A stretch of DNA of 58,205 nucleotides, from contig LM994636.1 of NCBI GenBank assembly GCA_000752995.2, positions 370,940 through 429,144 of the forward strand. The letters run 5' to 3'. The notes below the pieces were generated by a model. It did no database searches. It was not told where the DNA came from and saw nothing but the letters and a program-made list of their open reading frames with translations. The DNA comes from Haemophilus massiliensis. Its GTDB lineage: Bacteria; Pseudomonadota; Gammaproteobacteria; Enterobacterales; Pasteurellaceae. Positions 55,499 through 58,205 of this stretch are shown in pieces (the stretch's first letter is position 1; each line of letters starts with the position of its first letter). Position numbers and translations under genes: made by a program.

Positions 55499-56689
55499 TT
55501 ACTGAATGGCTTTAATCGGCAAATGACGGAAACGTAAATGCAGCCACACGAATAACAGCATGGCAAGCAATGCCAGTGCGCCGCCGACCAGACCGATATA
55601 TTGCAGCCCGACGGAATTCATAATCTGATTGCCGATTAATGCGCCGCCGCCGATGCCGATATTATAAATGCCGGAATATATTGCCATTGCCACATCGGTG
55701 GCATCTGGCGCCAGCTGCAAAACCCGTACCTGTAAGCTAAGTCCAATGCCGGCAATGCCGACGCCCCAGATGAACACCAATATAAATTGCAACATTTCAT
55801 TGCCGTTTAGTGCCCGCAATAAAATTAAAGACAGGGTGAGCAGCACCATGGATGACAGCAGAAATTTTGCCGGCCCGAAGCGGTGAAAACGATTGAACAG
55901 CAGGCTGGCGATAATGCCGGACAGACCGAATACCAGCAATACGGCAGTCGTTAGGCTCGGTGCCATTTGCGTAATATTCAGCATAAAAGGTTCGATATAG
56001 CTGTAAGCAGTAAAATGCGCCGACACCACAATGACAGTCAGCGTATATAATCCCACCAACAACGGACGTTGGAATAATTGCGGTACGCTGCATAGCGAAC
56101 CGGCATTGATGCTGACTAAGTGCGGTAATAATTTATACAGTAATAACAGCACGGCGCCGGCAACCAGCGCGATGACCGCAAAAGTTGCGCGCCAGCCCAA
56201 CGCCTGACCGATAATGCGTCCCAGCGGTAGCCCCAAGACCATTGCCAGCGCACTACCCATTGCCAGTAAACCGAGCGCCTGTGCTTTTTTGTCTTTCGGC
56301 GCCAGACGCACCGCCAATGAAGCGGTAATCGACCAAAATATCGCATGGGTTACCGCCACGCCGATACGAGAAATCAACAGCACCCAGAAATTCCAAGCAC
56401 AAGCTGAAAGAATATGGCTGGCGATAAACAGAATAAACAATTTAATCAGCAAGCTACGGCGTTCCAGTTTGGCGGTCAATAGCATAAAAGGCAGCGACAA
56501 TAACGAGACAATCCAAGCATAAATGGTGATCATCAGCCCCGTTTGCGCCACCGGCATGTGAAAACCCTGCGCAATATCGGACAACAGCGCCACCGGAATA
56601 AATTCCGTGGTATTAAAAATAAACGCGGAAAAAGCCAGACAAATCACGCGCCAGAGTTTAAGGCGGCGAACAATTTTCGGTGATAACAT
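55499..56689 (-). CDS. sotB: Sugar efflux transporter, SotB-like MFS protein
   Basis: Drug/sugar exporter of 396 residues in the DHA12 MFS branch, twelve membrane segments. The start WRVICLAFSAFIFNTTEFIP (FxxxTxEF) is typical of SotB; the A motif-like LTAKLERRSLL follows helix 2, and RIGVAVTHAIFWSI is helix 4. E. coli SotB exports arabinose and related sugars; the substrate here is inferred only from the family. It is transcribed alone on the minus strand, downstream of asmA by 62 bases. Confidence 0.88.
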   Translation of the reverse strand: MLSPKIVRRLKLWRVICLAFSAFIFNTTEFIPVALLSDIAQGFHMPVAQTGLMITIYAWIVSLLSLPFMLLTAKLERRSLLIKLFILFIASHILSACAWNFWVLLISRIGVAVTHAIFWSITASLAVRLAPKDKKAQALGLLAMGSALAMVLGLPLGRIIGQALGWRATFAVIALVAGAVLLLLYKLLPHLVSINAGSLCSVPQLFQRPLLVGLYTLTVIVVSAHFTAYSYIEPFMLNITQMAPSLTTAVLLVFGLSGIIASLLFNRFHRFGPAKFLLSSMVLLTLSLILLRALNGNEMLQFILVFIWGVGIAGIGLSLQVRVLQLAPDATDVAMAIYSGIYNIGIGGGALIGNQIMNSVGLQYIGLVGGALALLAMLLFVWLHLRFRHLPIKAIQ

Positions 56690-56751
56690 GAATGCAATCT
56701 TGAACGAGAAAAAGACAGGTTATTTTAGCACCCCGGTATGAAATGTCATCT

Positions 56752-58095
56752 TTAACGCTCAAGTTTCTGTCTGAGCAGCTCTTTGATCTGATGCCGAATA
56801 TCCTGCGTCATCTCAATTTTATACTGCGGTGAATAGCAACTGTCGAAAAAACGCAGCGGTAAAGTGAAATCTTTATATTTTTCATCGGTTAAACCAATAT
56901 TCAGCGAAATGTCGCAGCGCATATCGTTAAGCTCTAGCATGCCTCTGCCGAACAGCTGAATATTGCGATTCGTCAGCCGTAAATGATCGATCAGCATGAT
57001 TTCTTTATCCCAACGCAAATCAGACTGCAAGCGATCGAATTGACTGTTAGCGTTTTGCAGCGCTTCGGCATCATAATTAAGCGGAAGGTGCTGAGCAATA
57101 ATATTGAGTATGTTTAAGCCGTTAAACTCACCGTTCGTGAGTTCGAAGGCCGCTTGCCCTGAAGTTATCCGCCATTGGTCAAAGAATATATTCGCCTGCA
57201 CATCGCCCTTTCCGGAAATTACTGCCGGCAGTTTTAAGATATTGAACCATTTATTCACGGCAACGCCTTTGCCGGTAATTTCCAAATGAGCAAGCTGGCG
57301 TTCATCGTTTGCGTGGGGGTCAAGTTTAAAGCGGATATTCGCCATTTCTGCATTAACCAAATAGCCGGTCAACACGTCTGCTTGAGTATTCAGATCAATA
57401 TTGATATAGCGAAAGGTTTCATTGTTCGAGGTGAGATCCTTTAAAATCAGGATATGATGGCCGTCTTCATGGGGTGAAAGAATGCCCTGTTCCAGACTGA
57501 AATCAAATTGTTTTTTATCGCTGTAAAGCGGTTCGTGCAAATTCAATGCCAGTTTGAGTTGACTGAATTCCGTTTCCAGACCGGAAAAGAATACTTCCGT
57601 TTGGAGGTCAACTTGGTTATTAAGCGGGTCTTTAGCGCTAAATTGTACCATATAACGCCATTTATCCGCCGACCACAGTGCGCTCGGCTCAATCTGCTTC
57701 GTTGCGATAAAATTCATTACATTCGGTAAATCTTCCAGACAAAGTGCGGTCGGTTTTATAACAATATCCACATCATGCAAGTCGGGATTAGTAATACGCC
57801 CTTGATGCAATGCAATAGATGAAAAACGCACATCGCCAATCAGACTGTAAAGCGGATTTAGTGCGATATCGATTTGTGCAAAGGTAAACCTACGCCCTTG
57901 CTCCAATGTCAGATCGACACCTTCCAAGGTGAGTTTGGGGGAAAGAAAAAACTGAAAGTCCAGTTTTTCAAATTGAATGCCGTGCTTGTGCAAGCCGGCG
58001 GTTAGCTGACGTTCTAGCCGATCTTTTTGCACGAACATCACTGATAAGATCGCAATAACGACAACCATAAAACCCAATGCGATCTTTTTCCACAT
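56752..58095 (-). CDS. asmA: AsmA family outer-membrane assembly/lipid transport-related protein
   Basis: The 447-residue protein has one N-terminal membrane helix (about residues 5-24), and a large periplasmic part of beta-rich repeats, as in AsmA and TamB-like bridge proteins. It begins three bases after the dcd stop, the E. coli dcd-asmA order, which supports the name. E. coli AsmA has about 617 residues, so this one is markedly shorter, possibly with the middle of the domain reduced. Recognisable family parts are the N-terminal LEGVDLTLEQGRRFTFAQID and the late LRLTNRNIQLFGRGMLEL. An uptake signal lies at about 57742. Confidence 0.82.
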   Translation of the reverse strand: MWKKIALGFMVVVIAILSVMFVQKDRLERQLTAGLHKHGIQFEKLDFQFFLSPKLTLEGVDLTLEQGRRFTFAQIDIALNPLYSLIGDVRFSSIALHQGRITNPDLHDVDIVIKPTALCLEDLPNVMNFIATKQIEPSALWSADKWRYMVQFSAKDPLNNQVDLQTEVFFSGLETEFSQLKLALNLHEPLYSDKKQFDFSLEQGILSPHEDGHHILILKDLTSNNETFRYINIDLNTQADVLTGYLVNAEMANIRFKLDPHANDERQLAHLEITGKGVAVNKWFNILKLPAVISGKGDVQANIFFDQWRITSGQAAFELTNGEFNGLNILNIIAQHLPLNYDAEALQNANSQFDRLQSDLRWDKEIMLIDHLRLTNRNIQLFGRGMLELNDMRCDISLNIGLTDEKYKDFTLPLRFFDSCYSPQYKIEMTQDIRHQIKELLRQKLER

Positions 58096-58098
58096 CGC

Positions 58099-58205
58099 CT
58101 AATCCTCGCTAATCCGACTCGCGACGGCATTTTGCTGATTTTTATATTTGGCATCCCGCCGCCGATTATACGGGCGCGCCGCTTCGCCGCTCAGTACTTC
58201 GAAAC
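58099..58205 (-). CDS. dcd: dCTP deaminase, 3' end (cut by window)
   Basis: The last 35 codons on the minus strand read [20 protein letters not shown] then [14 protein letters not shown], and a TAG stop at 58099-58101. This matches the conserved C-terminus of Dcd, RPYNRRxDAKYxNQQxAVASRI. Dcd deaminates dCTP to dUTP for thymidylate synthesis. Its stop is three bases before the asmA ATG, so the two genes are cotranscribed. Confidence 0.92.
   Translation of the reverse strand, partial: FEVLSGEAARPYNRRRDAKYKNQQNAVASRISED

Overview
The window reads as core chromosome of a Pasteurellaceae bacterium related to Haemophilus, Aggregatibacter and Basfia. The 9-bp uptake signal AAGTGCGGT, or its complement ACCGCACTT, occurs roughly 45-50 times by eye, and several gene blocks keep an order I recall from Haemophilus influenzae or Escherichia coli (pilBCD-coaE-yacG; preQ1 element-queCDE; rluC/rne; rnt-gloA-cmoA-aspS-nudB-yebC-ruvCAB; glxK-gntP-cdaR; manXYZ-yobD; rnhA/dnaQ; dcd-asmA). 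Genus and species cannot be fixed from this alone. I see no CRISPR array, intact insertion sequence or prophage.

Layout. 1-4.5 kb: type IV pilus/competence genes pilB (cut by the left edge), pilC and pilD, then coaE, yacG and a small acetyltransferase. 4.6-6.3 kb: tandem glycine riboswitch, a hairpin over the Shine-Dalgarno sequence, and a Na+/alanine-glycine symporter. 6.6-8.8 kb: raiA, then a preQ1-I element and the overlapping queC-queD-queE queuosine genes. 8.8-18.7 kb: xerD, an HcaT-like permease, proC, rdgC, purA, lysC, proA, a UPF0126 channel-like protein and an unknown membrane protein.

18.7-23.8 kb is the one clearly accessory stretch. An intact AT-rich pair (RraA/HMG-aldolase-fold enzyme plus ACS-family MFS transporter) sits between decayed genes: an aldo/keto reductase, a short-chain dehydrogenase with an ATA in place of its start, a frameshifted exported protein, a two-domain ABM monooxygenase that has lost its apparent original start and signal peptide, and a LysR regulator cut after its HTH. 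AT-rich non-coding DNA follows, up to a glyW-cysT-leuZ tRNA operon.

24.3-46.7 kb: metB, ldhA, trxA, rluC divergent from rne (long leader; membrane helix and PNPase-binding tail recognisable), tRNA-Ser, priC, an Na+/H+ antiporter-family gene, rnt, gloA, a small exported unknown, cmoA, an ICMT-like methyltransferase, aspS, nudB, yebC, an MliC-like lipoprotein, ruvC, ruvAB, and the glycerate module glxK-gntP with a CdaR-type regulator. 46.8-58.2 kb: rpsO; manXYZ-yobD-manA behind two CRP boxes placed exactly for a class II/III promoter; rnhA/dnaQ; two tRNA-Asp genes; der; a SotB-like exporter; asmA; and the 3' end of dcd.

The most interesting signals are the intact RraA-MFS cassette in a decayed redox locus, the likely translational expression platform of the glycine riboswitch, the phased CRP pair at manX, uptake signals reused as terminators and as protein C-termini, and several unassigned small envelope genes.
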